Below, piece by piece: positions 51,079-60,964 of a DNA stretch of 64,000 bases. The stretch covers positions 1 to 64,000 of the forward strand of contig JADYZV010000039.1 of NCBI GenBank assembly GCA_020852965.1, written 5' to 3'. The DNA is from Pirellulaceae bacterium. Its GTDB lineage: Bacteria > Planctomycetota > Planctomycetia > Pirellulales > Pirellulaceae. The position numbers were made by a program, and so were the translations under genes. A model generated the notes under the pieces. The model did not search any database. It was not told where the DNA came from and was given only the letters and a program-made list of their open reading frames with translations. Numbering within the stretch: position 1 is the stretch's first letter; each line of letters opens with the position of its first letter.

Positions 51079-53082
51079 TCAGCGGCCATGCGACAGTTCG
51101 TTGAGCCACAGCGAGACCTCGGCATCGCTGGGCATACGCCAATCGCCGCGTGGAGAAAGGCTGACGCTACCCACTTTCGGACCATCGGGAACGCAGGAAC
51201 GTTTGAATTGATTTTGGAAGAATCGCGTCAAGAACACTTGCAGCGTACTGCGTATTTCATCCGGTTTATAATCTCGCGAAAACTTGGCCAGTGCGGCCAG
51301 TTCCAGTAGCTTGCGTGGGGACATGCCGAACCGAAGCAGGTGATACAAGAAAAAGTCGTGCAGCTCGTAGGCTCCGACCGTGCTTTCGGTCAACTGCGCA
51401 ATACCACCATCTTGGGTCGGCGGAAGAAGTTCGGGAGAGATGGGCGTTGCGACGACTCCCAATAGACACTCGCGTGCGGGTCCACTGAACTCGTTTTCGG
51501 CTAGGTACTGGACCAGGAATTTGACCAGTGTTTTGGGGATCGAAGTATTGACGTTATACATTGACATGTGATCCCCGTTGTAGGTGCTCCAGCCGAGGGC
51601 TTGCTCCGATAGGTCGCCGGTCCCCAATACGAAACCGCGACTCATGAGCAACATCGTGCGCACGCGTGCCTGCACGTTTTCGAAGACCAAATCGTGTCGT
51701 TTGTCTGAAGCCACGTTGTGTATGGCTTCGGTAAACGCGTCGATCGTCAGTCCGTTTGGATCGATGCCAAACGGTTGATGCCCCAAACCGGCAAACATGT
51801 CGAGGCACAGTTGCCGAATATCGATTTCATCGGAGATGATGCCCAGGTGTTGCATCAATTCGCGAGCAGCGCTGAGCGTGCGACTGGTGGTTCCGAAGCC
51901 GGGCATGGTGATGCCGGCAATGCGATCGGCTGGAAGACTTTGCTGGCCACACATCTTAACTGCGACCAGTAGGGCTAGCGTACTGTCGAGTCCCCCGGAG
52001 ACGCCGATGTTGAGTTTGGCGTGTGGGGGCAGACGGCTGACGCGTTTGGCCAACGCAGCGCATTGAATCCCAAAGATCTCGCCGCAGCGCTCGTGTAGTT
52101 CTCTGCCCGGCTTGGGTACGAAAGGAGTTGCGGGAATGTCGCGCCGCGCACCATCGGCGTATGAAATGTTTTGAAGAGCGACGCGACGGAAGTTGGTCGC
52201 CGAGCGTTTGGCTGACTGTTGCCAGCTTCCGGTGATTTGGCGGTCGTGGGCGAGTCGCTGCAGGTCGATGTCGGCGGTAGCCGACGAGTGTTTGATCCAG
52301 CCGCAGCCCTCCAGGCCGACGCGTTGGGACTCGGCCAACAACGCACCATTTTCGGCGATCAGGCAATGGCCACCGAAGACGACGTCGGTGGTCGATTCGC
52401 TCGGCCCGGCACTGGCGTAGGCGTAGGCCGCAAGGCACCTGCCCGATTGGCTGCGAACTAGAGTCTCGCGCCATGCGGCTTTGCCGACAAGCTCGTTGCT
52501 GGCAGAAAGATTGAGAAGCAGGTTGGCACCCGCAGTAGCCTGGATGCTGCTGGGAGGCACGGGCATCCACAGGTCTTCGCAAATCTCGATGCCGACCGTC
52601 AGGTCGCTCGACTCGAGCAGCAGATCGACGCCAAACGGGACTTGGCCCAGCGTTCCCAAATCGACCATGGGAGGTTCGTTCCCGTCGGCGGCGATGAACC
52701 AGCGAGCTTCGTAGAACTCTTGGTAGTTGGGGAGATATTGTTTGGGGATGAGTGCCAATATCTTGCCGGATTCGATGGCTGCCGCCACATTGTAAAGTTT
52801 GCCTGCCACGCGCAGCGGCAAGCCTACTACGACCAATTGCGGCTGATTGTCGGTTGCTTTGGCTACGATTCGCAGGGCATCGACGGCTCCCTGGAGCAAT
52901 AGGTCTTGCGAGAAGAGGTCGGCGCAGGTGTAGCCGGTCAGCGACAATTCGCCGAACACGACCACTTGGCTGTCACGATAGTTCTCCAAGGCTCTGCAGG
53001 CTTCGTGCGCATTGGCATGCGGGTCGGCTACGTGCGTCCGGTGGCTGGCCGCAGTGACTCGCACTAATCCCATTGAATTCAT
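51079..53082 (-). CDS. nadE: Glutamine-hydrolysing NAD+ synthase
   Basis: Makes NAD+ from deamido-NAD+, ATP and glutamine, the last step of NAD biosynthesis. The 667-residue protein has an N-terminal nitrilase-type glutaminase domain with Glu (VVFGELSLTGYTCADL), Lys (LIPKQYLPNYQEFYEARWF) and Cys (VGIEICEDLWMP), and a C-terminal synthetase domain with the ATP loop NIGVSGGLDSTLALLV and FENVQARVRTMLLM. Size and domain order fit the long, Mycobacterium-type enzymes. The ATG at 53082 or 53073 can serve as start. Divergent to the PhyH gene. Cytoplasmic. Confidence 0.95.
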   Translation of the reverse strand: MNSMGLVRVTAASHRTHVADPHANAHEACRALENYRDSQVVVFGELSLTGYTCADLFSQDLLLQGAVDALRIVAKATDNQPQLVVVGLPLRVAGKLYNVAAAIESGKILALIPKQYLPNYQEFYEARWFIAADGNEPPMVDLGTLGQVPFGVDLLLESSDLTVGIEICEDLWMPVPPSSIQATAGANLLLNLSASNELVGKAAWRETLVRSQSGRCLAAYAYASAGPSESTTDVVFGGHCLIAENGALLAESQRVGLEGCGWIKHSSATADIDLQRLAHDRQITGSWQQSAKRSATNFRRVALQNISYADGARRDIPATPFVPKPGRELHERCGEIFGIQCAALAKRVSRLPPHAKLNIGVSGGLDSTLALLVAVKMCGQQSLPADRIAGITMPGFGTTSRTLSAARELMQHLGIISDEIDIRQLCLDMFAGLGHQPFGIDPNGLTIDAFTEAIHNVASDKRHDLVFENVQARVRTMLLMSRGFVLGTGDLSEQALGWSTYNGDHMSMYNVNTSIPKTLVKFLVQYLAENEFSGPARECLLGVVATPISPELLPPTQDGGIAQLTESTVGAYELHDFFLYHLLRFGMSPRKLLELAALAKFSRDYKPDEIRSTLQVFLTRFFQNQFKRSCVPDGPKVGSVSLSPRGDWRMPSDAEVSLWLNELSHGR

Positions 53083-53233
53083 AGACTAATTCTCCAAACC
53101 TCTATCATCGTCCAAACTCGTGTGCTGTACCAGTGTAACTGTCCGCTTCAATTTGTCGTCGGCTTGGCTAAGATTAGATGTGCCCAACTCTGGGCAGCTT
53201 GCCAAGCGAATTACCCTATTTCGAGTCCAAAAC

Positions 53234-54064
53234 ATGATCAAAGTCGACGAGATTGCCAATCCTAACCCGAGTCAATTGGCCGAGCTTCCGCGAGTGATGG
53301 GCTTTGTCCCCGCCACCAACAATGCTCCTCGCGTGCTCACCAAACAGCAGATCGACGACTACAACAGTCAAGGCTACCTGATGCCTTTCGACGGTTTGCA
53401 GGAGGGCGAGGCTCGCGAGTTGCGAGCGTTCTTCGATGGGGTGTTGGCGGCGTTTATCGAATTGGGCCGGACCAGCTATTCCATCAGTACGGCTCATTTG
53501 CGATTCAAGCGTATCTACGAACTGGTCCAGCACCCGGCCATCGTCTCAGCCGTTAGTGATCTACTGGGGCCGAACGTGGTTTGCTGGGGCTCACACTTTT
53601 TCTGCAAGATGCCTAAGGATGGCAAACGTGTGCCATGGCATCAGGATAGTACCTACTGGCCGTTGAGCCCTACCAAGACGGTGACGGTCTGGTTGGCGAT
53701 TGACGATGCCGATCCCGAGAATGCCAACATGAAATTTATTCCCCGTTCGCACTTGCACGGCCTGATCGACTACGACGAGTCGCAAGATGCTGACACGGTG
53801 CTGGACTTGGCCGTTAAGAATCCTCAGAGCTACGGCGATGCGGAGGTGGACGTGGCGCTCAAGGCAGGTCAGTTCTCGATGCACTCGGATTTGCTGTTGC
53901 ACGGTTCGGAAGCCAATCAGTCGGATCGCCGGCGTAGTGGCCTCACGATTCGTTTCGCTGCCGCCGACGTGACGACTTGGTACGGCTGGCACCAAAAGGG
54001 AGTCATCGTGCGCGGTGCCGATCCTAATCAGCACTGGCTCAATCCACCCTCGCCTGCGGTTTAG
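53234..54064 (+). CDS. Phytanoyl-CoA dioxygenase (PhyH) family protein
   Basis: Fe(II)/2-oxoglutarate-dependent oxygenase of 276 residues. The metal triad is visible: VPWHQDSTYWPL (His-x-Asp) and SDLLLHGSEAN (His), followed by RRSGLTIRFAAAD with the Arg for 2-oxoglutarate. The motif GYLMPFDGLQEGEARELRAF is the usual start. PhyH proteins hydroxylate diverse small molecules; the substrate cannot be inferred here. The ATG at 53234 is chosen because the preceding 38 codons lack family character. Confidence 0.9.
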   Translation: MIKVDEIANPNPSQLAELPRVMGFVPATNNAPRVLTKQQIDDYNSQGYLMPFDGLQEGEARELRAFFDGVLAAFIELGRTSYSISTAHLRFKRIYELVQHPAIVSAVSDLLGPNVVCWGSHFFCKMPKDGKRVPWHQDSTYWPLSPTKTVTVWLAIDDADPENANMKFIPRSHLHGLIDYDESQDADTVLDLAVKNPQSYGDAEVDVALKAGQFSMHSDLLLHGSEANQSDRRRSGLTIRFAAADVTTWYGWHQKGVIVRGADPNQHWLNPPSPAV

Positions 54065-54107
54065 CAGATCTGTGCCTGGAGTTAACCGCGTAGACCGATA
54101 AACAAAG

Positions 54108-55031
54108 TTACTTCTTCAAACCGACCGCGTGACCATCGAGCTCCCAGTCGGGTGAAAGCTTAGCGTCCAAATGGGTCAGTGCAGTTGGCACCACATCGAC
54201 TTGCCAAGTCGGCTTATCCGACGTGCCCTGCTTCGCGGCAGGGCCACTGACAATTAAAAAGGTCGTGCGGATTTCGGGGACCTCGTGGCCACCACCATGA
54301 CCAGTACCTTTGCCTCCATGGTCGGTGCAGACGATAGTCAACCAGTCCTCTTGGTCAAACTTGGGGCGGGCCTTGATGGCACTGACTAACTCTCCGATGT
54401 TGGCGTCCACGGTTTCAATTGCGGTGATGTACTCCGGAACCGTAGGGTGAAAGCCGTGTGCGTGTCCCGTCCCGTCCACTTCACCCTGGTAGCAAACGAC
54501 CAAATCTGGGTCTTGCGTCCGCAAGTACTCCGCACATGCCTCGGCGGCCTCGCGATCCCAGCGAACGTAGTCCTTTGGCTCATCGGAAAAATTGCGTGAC
54601 ACGTCCGCCGCCGAAACAATTTCGCCCTCAATGGGCGGCCAGGTCGAGAAGGAAGCCGTCACCGTTTCGGGGCGAACCTCTTTCAGACGTGCAAACATGT
54701 GCGGGTAGCGCTCATAGTTTGGCTCAGTGAAATTGTTATCCAGGACGTTGTGTTTGTCTGGCCAGACGCCAGTGAGCAGATTCGACCAACCGGGGCCGCT
54801 AATCGTGTCGGCCTTGTCGGTGCCATCGGGCTCGCGAATATCGGTCCCTTCGAACAATGTCCCCGCTTGTATCAACGCGTCCAGATTCGGTGTCATGGCG
54901 GCAGTTAGTGCATCGGGCCGGCAGCCGTCGACTCCAATAATCAATACCTTGGGCACCGGTTCAGCGGCCCACCCTGAATTGATCAACAGTGCCAATAGAA
55001 AAACGTGAAGTATAAAGGCTCGGTAGGACAT
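54108..55031 (-). CDS. Type I phosphodiesterase/nucleotide pyrophosphatase-like protein
   Basis: Secreted 307-residue member of the alkaline phosphatase superfamily. Signal peptide ILHVFLLALLINSGWA. Metal-binding and nucleophile regions: KVLIIGVDGCRPDAL, TISGPGWSNLLTG (nucleophile Ser/Thr area), QGEVDGTGHAHGFHP and IVCTDHGGKGTGHGGGHE. It is shorter than many family members but includes all metal-site blocks. It could cleave phosphodiester bonds of nucleotides or lipids outside the cytoplasm. Confidence 0.88.
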   Translation of the reverse strand: MSYRAFILHVFLLALLINSGWAAEPVPKVLIIGVDGCRPDALTAAMTPNLDALIQAGTLFEGTDIREPDGTDKADTISGPGWSNLLTGVWPDKHNVLDNNFTEPNYERYPHMFARLKEVRPETVTASFSTWPPIEGEIVSAADVSRNFSDEPKDYVRWDREAAEACAEYLRTQDPDLVVCYQGEVDGTGHAHGFHPTVPEYITAIETVDANIGELVSAIKARPKFDQEDWLTIVCTDHGGKGTGHGGGHEVPEIRTTFLIVSGPAAKQGTSDKPTWQVDVVPTALTHLDAKLSPDWELDGHAVGLKK

Positions 55032-55449
55032 GGCGTGCTCGCAGAATTGAGGTAGTCAGAGTTGTGGAAGCTCCAATGCAATGGCGAGCCATTGTAGCAG
55101 ATTCCGATCGGGATTGAGTCACAGTTCGTCTCAACCTGCTGCGTCTCGGCGCTAAACGAATTCAGCCAGTCGCCGCCAATTGTTTGACGCCTAGCCGGAG
55201 TAGTCGGTGGATCGTGAGTGACGTCTACTATGGAGTATTGATACGAAGCAGAAGTAGTTGAACCAGCGCGCGAGTACCGGCTACGTAGGCGCAGGCAGAA
55301 GCGGAGTCGATTGCACCCTGGCGCGTGACCGTCGCATGAGGAGGTAAGAGGTGGATAGCCGGCACGTGTGGGGGTAAACGGTGGCTGACGCAGTACAGGT
55401 GTGGCTATAATGTCTCCATTGAAGGTAACCCTTTTCGTGCAGGTAAACT
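55032..55449. other. Intergenic region between divergent genes
   Basis: Between the phosphodiesterase (minus) and the second sulfatase (plus). Nothing gene-like; the minus-strand 55281-55592 frame overlaps the sulfatase start and is rejected. The last 70 bp carry a good -10 box. Confidence 0.6.
55406..55411 (+). promoter_or_regulatory. Possible -10 box for the sulfatase gene
   Basis: TATAAT in TGTGGCTATAATGTCTCC, 38 bp ahead of the ATG. A weak -35 (GCTGAC near 55384) lies 16-17 bp upstream. Suggests a short leader. Confidence 0.4.
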
Positions 55450-57114
55450 ATGAAATCTATGATCGCATTCGATCTTTCGAAACCTTTCGACTCGTCCAGA
55501 TCGTGCGCGTTACTCGGGCTGATGCTCGGGTTGTCGTTGTCGCTGAGTCCTGCTGGACGTGCGGATGAAACCGCGCGTTGCGAACGGCCCAATATTGTAA
55601 TTATATTGGTTGACGATATGGGCTTTTCCGATGTGGGTTGTTATGGCGGCGAAGTTGAGACGCCGAACATCGATCGCTTGGCTGCGGGTGGGCTGCGGTT
55701 TACGCAGTTCTATAATTCGGGACGCTGTTGTCCGACTCGCGCGAGCTTGATGACTGGACTGCATCCGCATCAGGCAGGGATTGGTCATATGACCGAGCCG
55801 CCCAATCAGCCGCTCGGAATTAGCGGTCCCTATCAAGGGTTTCTCAATCACAACTGCACGACGCTAGCGGAGGTTCTGAAATCGGCGGGCTACCATACGA
55901 TGATGACCGGCAAGTGGCATTTGGGGATCCAGTCGCAAGAGAACTGGCCGCTCCAGCGCGGCTTTGATCGTTATTTCGGCGGTTTGTCGGGCGCGTTCAA
56001 CTACTTCAAGCCGCGTGGCGACCGAAGTCTAGTTGAGGGGAACGATCCGGTCGATCCGGGCGACGACTTCTACGCGACCGACGCATTCACCGACAAGGCC
56101 TGCGAGTACATCTCGGAGGCGGTCGCGGCGGATGACCAGCCCTTCTTTCTCTACTTGGCGTACAACGCGCCCCATTGGCCACTCAATTCGAAGTGGGAGG
56201 AATTCCAGAAGTATCAAGGCAAGTATCGCGATGGCTGGACCGCACTAATGCAAATGCGACTGGCCAAGCAACGGCAACTCGGATTGTGGACGCAGGATAT
56301 TGTTCCGGCTCCGCATGTCGGACCGGAGTGGGATTCGCTGTCCGACAAGCAGCGTGTGGATCTGGACGCGAACATGGCAGCCTACGCGGGCTGCATCGAT
56401 TCGATCGATCAGAACGTTGGCAAGTTGACTCGCCACCTCGAGCAACTCGGCAAGCTCGACAACACATTAATTCTATTCTTGTCGGACAATGGCGCGTGTC
56501 AGGAGGGTGGGCAGCTTGGTGTGGGCGATGCGGAAATGGTCGAGCATCCACCGGCGGGAGTCGACGGAGTTCGTTTGGGATTGGCCTGGGCCAATGCCTG
56601 CAACACTCCGTTTCGCTTGTACAAACATTTTCTGCACGAAGGAGGGGCTTGTACGCCATTGATCGCCCACTGGCCAGCCAGCATTCCGCAGGAGCAGAAC
56701 GGGAAATTCACTCGGCAGTTCGCGTATCTACCCGACTTCATGGCCACTTGCGTCGAATTGTCGGGAGCCAGCTATCCGTCCAGTATTCCAGCATGTGTTG
56801 GGAATTCGCTAGCACCCTTGCTGCGTGGCGCCGATCAACCGGTGCATGACGATCCCATCTACTGGGAACACGAGGGGAATGCCGCCATGCGCTGGGGCAA
56901 GTGGAAGTTGGTTCGTGAGTATGAGAAACCGTGGGAGCTGTACGACATCGATCGAGATCGCACCGAGATGAATGATCTAGCGACGTCGCACAGTGCGCAG
57001 CGCGATGACATGGTCGCCATGTGGGAGCAATGGGCGACCGAGCACGAAGTCGCTTTTCCTAAAAGGTTTAATATGTACCAGTGGCTCAATCGCCACAAAG
57101 ACAAACAACCTTGA
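55450..57114 (+). CDS. Arylsulfatase, secreted
   Basis: 554 residues with signal peptide (ALLGLMLGLSLSLSPAGRA). Arylsulfatase A type: NIVIILVDDMGFSDVGCYGG (metal Asp pair), GRCCPTRASLMTGL with C93-x-P-x-R97 as formylglycine site, GKWHLG, ILFLSDNGACQEGG and the C-terminal WGKWKLVREYEKPWELYDID. Cleaves sulfate esters, probably of sulfated polysaccharides. Separate from the first sulfatase at 1.1-2.6 kb, and of a different subfamily (shares little beyond the motifs). The ATG at 55450 has AGGT just upstream. Confidence 0.95.
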   Translation: MKSMIAFDLSKPFDSSRSCALLGLMLGLSLSLSPAGRADETARCERPNIVIILVDDMGFSDVGCYGGEVETPNIDRLAAGGLRFTQFYNSGRCCPTRASLMTGLHPHQAGIGHMTEPPNQPLGISGPYQGFLNHNCTTLAEVLKSAGYHTMMTGKWHLGIQSQENWPLQRGFDRYFGGLSGAFNYFKPRGDRSLVEGNDPVDPGDDFYATDAFTDKACEYISEAVAADDQPFFLYLAYNAPHWPLNSKWEEFQKYQGKYRDGWTALMQMRLAKQRQLGLWTQDIVPAPHVGPEWDSLSDKQRVDLDANMAAYAGCIDSIDQNVGKLTRHLEQLGKLDNTLILFLSDNGACQEGGQLGVGDAEMVEHPPAGVDGVRLGLAWANACNTPFRLYKHFLHEGGACTPLIAHWPASIPQEQNGKFTRQFAYLPDFMATCVELSGASYPSSIPACVGNSLAPLLRGADQPVHDDPIYWEHEGNAAMRWGKWKLVREYEKPWELYDIDRDRTEMNDLATSHSAQRDDMVAMWEQWATEHEVAFPKRFNMYQWLNRHKDKQP

Positions 57115-57550
57115 GTGCGCTTTGGGGTCAGAGCCGTTTTACAGAGCAGTCTGCTTCTGCATTAATACGCACTTTCGCAATTACTTTCGTTCACGAACTG
57201 AACGCGATGATAAATTCGTTAAGCTTCTGCCGAATACATTCCAAGTAACCGGCCGCGTTACTTTCGCTTCTTTTTTTGAAAAGTTCTTGAAATGGATCTT
57301 GTTGTTCCAAAGGTTACGGACTTCCAGTCGCCGCGCGGGCCATATTCTTCATGCGTAATGGGGCCGTATTCGCGATTGCCTCCTTGCGACTAATTCTGCG
57401 AACGACGAGAAACCAAGGTGTCCCTAGCTATTGTTGGATTTATAACATTCCAGGCTATCCGAAAGCCTTGAGCGTACCACATAGGGATAGTTTCTCGCTA
57501 AAGAGTAGGTTTCACAATTGGCTTTCAAATTTGAGTACATGATTGCGGAG
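57115..57550. other. Interval without recognisable features
   Basis: Low in GC and free of convincing coding frames on both strands. Small frames (such as 57351-57542) look random. No strong palindrome was found. Confidence 0.5.
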
Positions 57551-57841
57551 TTAAAGTTCGATTGTTTCGGCGCCACCAGGAATGACGCGCAGGATTTCGA
57601 GTCGTCCCCCAGCGTAGCGATGGAAAATCACATACCGTCCGAGCATGCTCGCCCGTACATTCTGCCCTAGATTCGGCATTTGATCGCCAATATCAGGAGC
57701 CGCTGCAATTAGTAAGCATTTCGCTTCGATTTTTTCAACCCAATTGAGCGATGCGCCTGGCTTGTCCTTAGCGATAAATGTCAGGATTTCTTCAAGATCC
57801 TCGATGGCGGCGGCAGTATAGTAAGGTTTGAGCATGGTCAC
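57551..57841 (-). CDS. parE: ParE/RelE-superfamily toxin
   Basis: 96 residues. The typical opening KPYYTAAAIEDLEEILTFIA and the ending strands GRYVIFHRYAGGRLEILRVI fit ParE toxins, which inhibit DNA gyrase. The start may be GTG at 57841 or the in-frame ATG two codons later. It overlaps the stop of the antitoxin gene (GTGA), as usual for parDE. Whether gyrase is really the target cannot be told from sequence. Confidence 0.88.
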   Translation of the reverse strand: MTMLKPYYTAAAIEDLEEILTFIAKDKPGASLNWVEKIEAKCLLIAAAPDIGDQMPNLGQNVRASMLGRYVIFHRYAGGRLEILRVIPGGAETIEL

Positions 57842-58074
57842 TTGCTATCATGCGATGCAGCGAGCAACCGTAGCTTTGAGAATGCCGCGTCGTGAGCGAC
57901 GACTTCACCACGATCTGCCTGGTCGATCCCAACTTGAAGTTTTGTACGAAGTTGCTCACTGTTAAACAATTGGCGAATGCCTTCTGATACAACGTCTTCA
58001 ACAGACGGGAATCTACCCGTAGCTACAAGTGCCTCTGCAGCGTATTGATCTTCTGGCGACAACTGGATACTCAT
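57838..58074 (-). CDS. parD: ParD-like antitoxin
   Basis: 78 residues with the ribbon-helix-helix style start MSIQLSPEDQYAAEALVATG, RFPSVEDVVSEGIRQLF, and a C-terminal tail expected to wrap the toxin. Gene order is antitoxin then toxin with a small overlap. It should bind its own promoter upstream of 58074. Confidence 0.88.
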   Translation of the reverse strand: MSIQLSPEDQYAAEALVATGRFPSVEDVVSEGIRQLFNSEQLRTKLQVGIDQADRGEVVAHDAAFSKLRLLAASHDSK

Positions 58075-58395
58075 TAATTCTCTCCTTTGTTCGTTGCGAG
58101 GTCGGCCTCCCAGTCTAGTTTTGCTGCGGAAGCTACGGCAACAGGTTGGTCACCAATCTTAATTCTAACTCAAACGCTTCGTCTAGGTCCACTCTCAAAA
58201 AGGCGTACCTCACGCAAAGGCGCAAAGCTCGCAAAGAAAATGCCTGGAAACACTTTGTGAGTTGGCAAATTGACTTGGCCGTCGATTCGGAAAATATTCA
58301 GGATATGGGGATTGGCATTCAAACTATGGGGAAGCTGTCCAGGAGCTATCGAATTATTTGACAACGATCGATGGCAACTCTATGTTGAACGCATG
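58075..58395. other. Intergenic region with CGCAAAG repeat
   Basis: Between parD (minus) and the pentapeptide gene (plus). CTCACGCAAAGGCGCAAAGC followed by TCGCAAAGAAAA at 58209-58240 is a direct-repeat phrase of a type found dispersed in many genomes. The rest includes the presumed promoters of both units. Confidence 0.5.
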
Positions 58396-60225
58396 GCCAC
58401 CATTGGTTTTACTTCCATTGCTCCACGTGTCGTCGATGAAAATCACGGCGGTTCTATTCCGCTGGTGGATCGAATCCAAGCACTAATGCAGGTGGAGCGG
58501 CCGTCGATTGTTGGTTTGTCGGGAGACGGGAAGTCAACTGCGCTGCGTTTTGTGGCTGAGTATTTTGCAGATGGCATCGCGAGTGGTTGTCTGCCTCTCG
58601 CTATTGCCGACGAAGAGTTCTTGGTGGGGAAGTTCACGCATCGCTCGCTGTATTTGACATCGAATCCAAGGGGTAAGCCGCAGCGGGCGCTTGCCTTGGC
58701 ACCATGGGGGATGGACGAGTTCATACAGTATTTGCTCGCTAATCATCCTGAGCAATGTACGTCGGTCATGCAGCGGCTCGGTCGAGGGGTTCTGAGTTTT
58801 GCTGGCGGGTCGCCGTCGGTTTGGCGACACGTGTTAGACGCCATGGCCGGCGATACGAACTTGGTTGATCCGCGTGAGGTAGTAGCACTGCAACTTCAGC
58901 GTATGCTTGTCGAGTATGTACCCGCGTGGTCCCGTGAATCGCTAGCCGATTTGCTGATCGAACCGGGGCCGAGCGGCGGCTTGCGAGTGGCAGTCGAGCG
59001 TGGCTTACCACGCGATCTAGCGCGATGGCTTAGTTTGGCAGATGTGCGCGACGACTTCGTGATTGACCGTATCGCACAGCGGTTGCGGGAGCGCGACATA
59101 GACTTCCTGGAAATGTGGCGAGGGGAACGCGAGCAGCTTGATGCACTGGCGGAGCGATTACGAGAGGACGAGCCAACTCTCGAATGGCTCAAGGATTGCA
59201 TCGTTCCCGAGCGCCGAGCGGGCATGATCGCTTCGCTACTCGTCAGGGCGCGGCCCTACTGGCAATTGCCGTTGACTTGTAATTTGAGTCTGTCCGAAGC
59301 GCAGCTACAGTTTGCCAAGTGGTCGGGGAGCAATCTTGTGGCTGCACGCATGATGTATACCGATGCAAGCGATGCGGATCTATCGAGTTGCAATTTGGCG
59401 CAAGCCGGACTGTTGCAAGCTAAGTTCGAACGCGCGAACTTGACGCACGCGGTCATGGATGGTGTCGGTGCGCGGCGAGCCGACTTTTCGGAAGCGAATC
59501 TTCGGCATTTGCTCGCGCGCCGGTGTTGTATGGTCCATGCCGACTTGCATGGCGTTGATGCGACGGGTGCAGACTTTACGGGCTCCGACATGAACAAAGC
59601 AGACTTGTCGGAGGCTAATTTAACCGATGCGACCCTTGACGATTGTCACTTGGGACAAGCCGTATTGGATGGGACTCAATTGGCCATGACTCGACTTCGG
59701 GGAGCCGATCTAATGCGAGCCGATCTGCGAACGGTTCAATTGCAAGCGACGGACTTCAGTCGCGCGCGGCTATGGAGCGTCAATCTGGAGGACGTTGACT
59801 TGGGCAATAGTTGTTTTGCCGATGCGCAGGTGGTAGAAGCATTGCTAACGGGTTCGAAGGCCTTGGGAGCTTCGTTCATGAATGCCGATTTGAGTTATAC
59901 CGGTCTGGCGGAAATCGAGTGGGAGCATTGCGACTTGCGGGATGCTGATCTGCGCGGCGCGGCTTTTCAAATGGGTTCGACGCGCTGCGGGTTGGTGGGG
60001 AGTCCCTACCCGTCGCACGGCACGCGGACGGGATTTTACACCGACACGCATGAGGATCTGTATCACAAGCAACCCGAATTAATTCGAAAAGCGAGTTTGG
60101 TGGGCTGTGATCTGCGAGGCGCGAAAATTGATGGGGTTGATTTTTATCTGGTCGACTTGCGCGGGGCCAAATTCGATGCTAGGCATGCAAGGCATCTCAG
60201 GCATAGCGGTGCAATACTAGAGTAG
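58396..60225 (+). CDS. P-loop protein with C-terminal pentapeptide repeats
   Basis: About 609 residues from the ATG at 58396 (a longer frame starts at TTG 58270). A P-loop IVGLSGDGKSTALRFVAEYF (Walker A GLSGDGKST) lies near residue 40. The central ~200 residues are helical without a clear family. From ~330 a long row of pentapeptide repeats with A(D/N)LxX pattern runs to near the end (ADLSSCNLAQAGLLQAKFER, ANLTDATLDDCHLGQAVLDG, ADLMRADLRT), forming a right-handed beta-helix. Proteins joining an NTPase with pentapeptides are described in signalling and in defence-like settings, but I cannot assign one here. It follows parDE and is convergent with DUF4261 (1 bp apart). Confidence 0.75.
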   Translation, partial: ATIGFTSIAPRVVDENHGGSIPLVDRIQALMQVERPSIVGLSGDGKSTALRFVAEYFADGIASGCLPLAIADEEFLVGKFTHRSLYLTSNPRGKPQRALALAPWGMDEFIQYLLANHPEQCTSVMQRLGRGVLSFAGGSPSVWRHVLDAMAGDTNLVDPREVVALQLQRMLVEYVPAWSRESLADLLIEPGPSGGLRVAVERGLPRDLARWLSLADVRDDFVIDRIAQRLRERDIDFLEMWRGEREQLDALAERLREDEPTLEWLKDCIVPERRAGMIASLLVRARPYWQLPLTCNLSLSEAQLQFAKWSGSNLVAARMMYTDASDADLSSCNLAQAGLLQAKFERANLTHAVMDGVGARRADFSEANLRHLLARRCCMVHADLHGVDATGADFTGSDMNKADLSEANLTDATLDDCHLGQAVLDGTQLAMTRLRGADLMRADLRTVQLQATDFSRARLWSVNLEDVDLGNSCFADAQVVEALLTGSKALGASFMNADLSYTGLAEIEWEHCDLRDADLRGAAFQMGSTRCGLVGSPYPSHGTRTGFYTDTHEDLYHKQPELIRKASLVGCDLRGAKIDGVDFYLVDLRGAKFDARHARHLRHSGAILE

Positions 60226-60226
60226 C

Positions 60227-60964
60227 TTAGTTTTGTTCGGCAATCGAGCGATAGCTGACTAGTTTTAGGCGTCCGAAGGGATTGTGCATGGGGCTGTCGG
60301 AATTGAATTGATCGGCGGGAGCGGTGCGGATTTGGTAGCGAGGTCCATGTTCGTCGGCTAGTATGTGGCCATCGTCGATCGGTTTTTCGCCCGCACAAAC
60401 GTAGCGCAGCGTTTCAATAATAGCTTCTTGATCGGCATCCGCGTCGGCGCGTGGCATGACCAAGTCGGGCTTGCCGAGTATGTGCATACCCATCGTCCAG
60501 ACTTCCATGCGTCCGCGAATGATTCCCACGAAGGCATAGCTCAGTGCGTCAGCGTCGCCAACTTCCGACATCTCCAGCCAGGCACTCGCACCATGGGACA
60601 ATCCGCTGTTATCGATGAACACGCCGCCGCCACCCGCCTGCAGGATGGCCCCACCGGCCGACATCATTGCATGTGCGGCGTCGAGCGAACCGCCTGGGCC
60701 GGAGAGGCAGACATTGACACTGTAGTCGTCCACAATTGCCAACTCCTGCGGAGTGGCGGGGCGGCGGCACGATCCGCGAAATACTTTTGCGAATTGATCG
60801 TCTCTGGGCATAGGGCTACATTCGAACTCGACGCCGTCAGGCAACACCAAGTTTCGCCCCTCGATGCGAACGCCGTCGGGTAAGCGTGAAATCAATTCTT
60901 CGGGGCCGCTCCACTTGCCAGGAATTCGTAAAATCGTCTCGATCGCTGGTTGCTGTTGGCTCAT
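60227..60964 (-). CDS. DUF4261 protein
   Basis: About 245 residues from ATG 60964. It looks like the DUF4261 family: GGVFIDNSGLSHGASAWLEM, FVGIIRGRMEVWTMGMHILG, and GEKPIDDGHILADEHGPRYQ. No enzyme motif is known in this family. The stop is separated by 1 bp from that of the P-loop-pentapeptide gene on the other strand. Confidence 0.75.
   Translation of the reverse strand: MSQQQPAIETILRIPGKWSGPEELISRLPDGVRIEGRNLVLPDGVEFECSPMPRDDQFAKVFRGSCRRPATPQELAIVDDYSVNVCLSGPGGSLDAAHAMMSAGGAILQAGGGGVFIDNSGLSHGASAWLEMSEVGDADALSYAFVGIIRGRMEVWTMGMHILGKPDLVMPRADADADQEAIIETLRYVCAGEKPIDDGHILADEHGPRYQIRTAPADQFNSDSPMHNPFGRLKLVSYRSIAEQN

Noticed and set aside
56175-56849. Plus-strand open frame of 224 codons
   Set aside because: Shifted frame inside the arylsulfatase gene.
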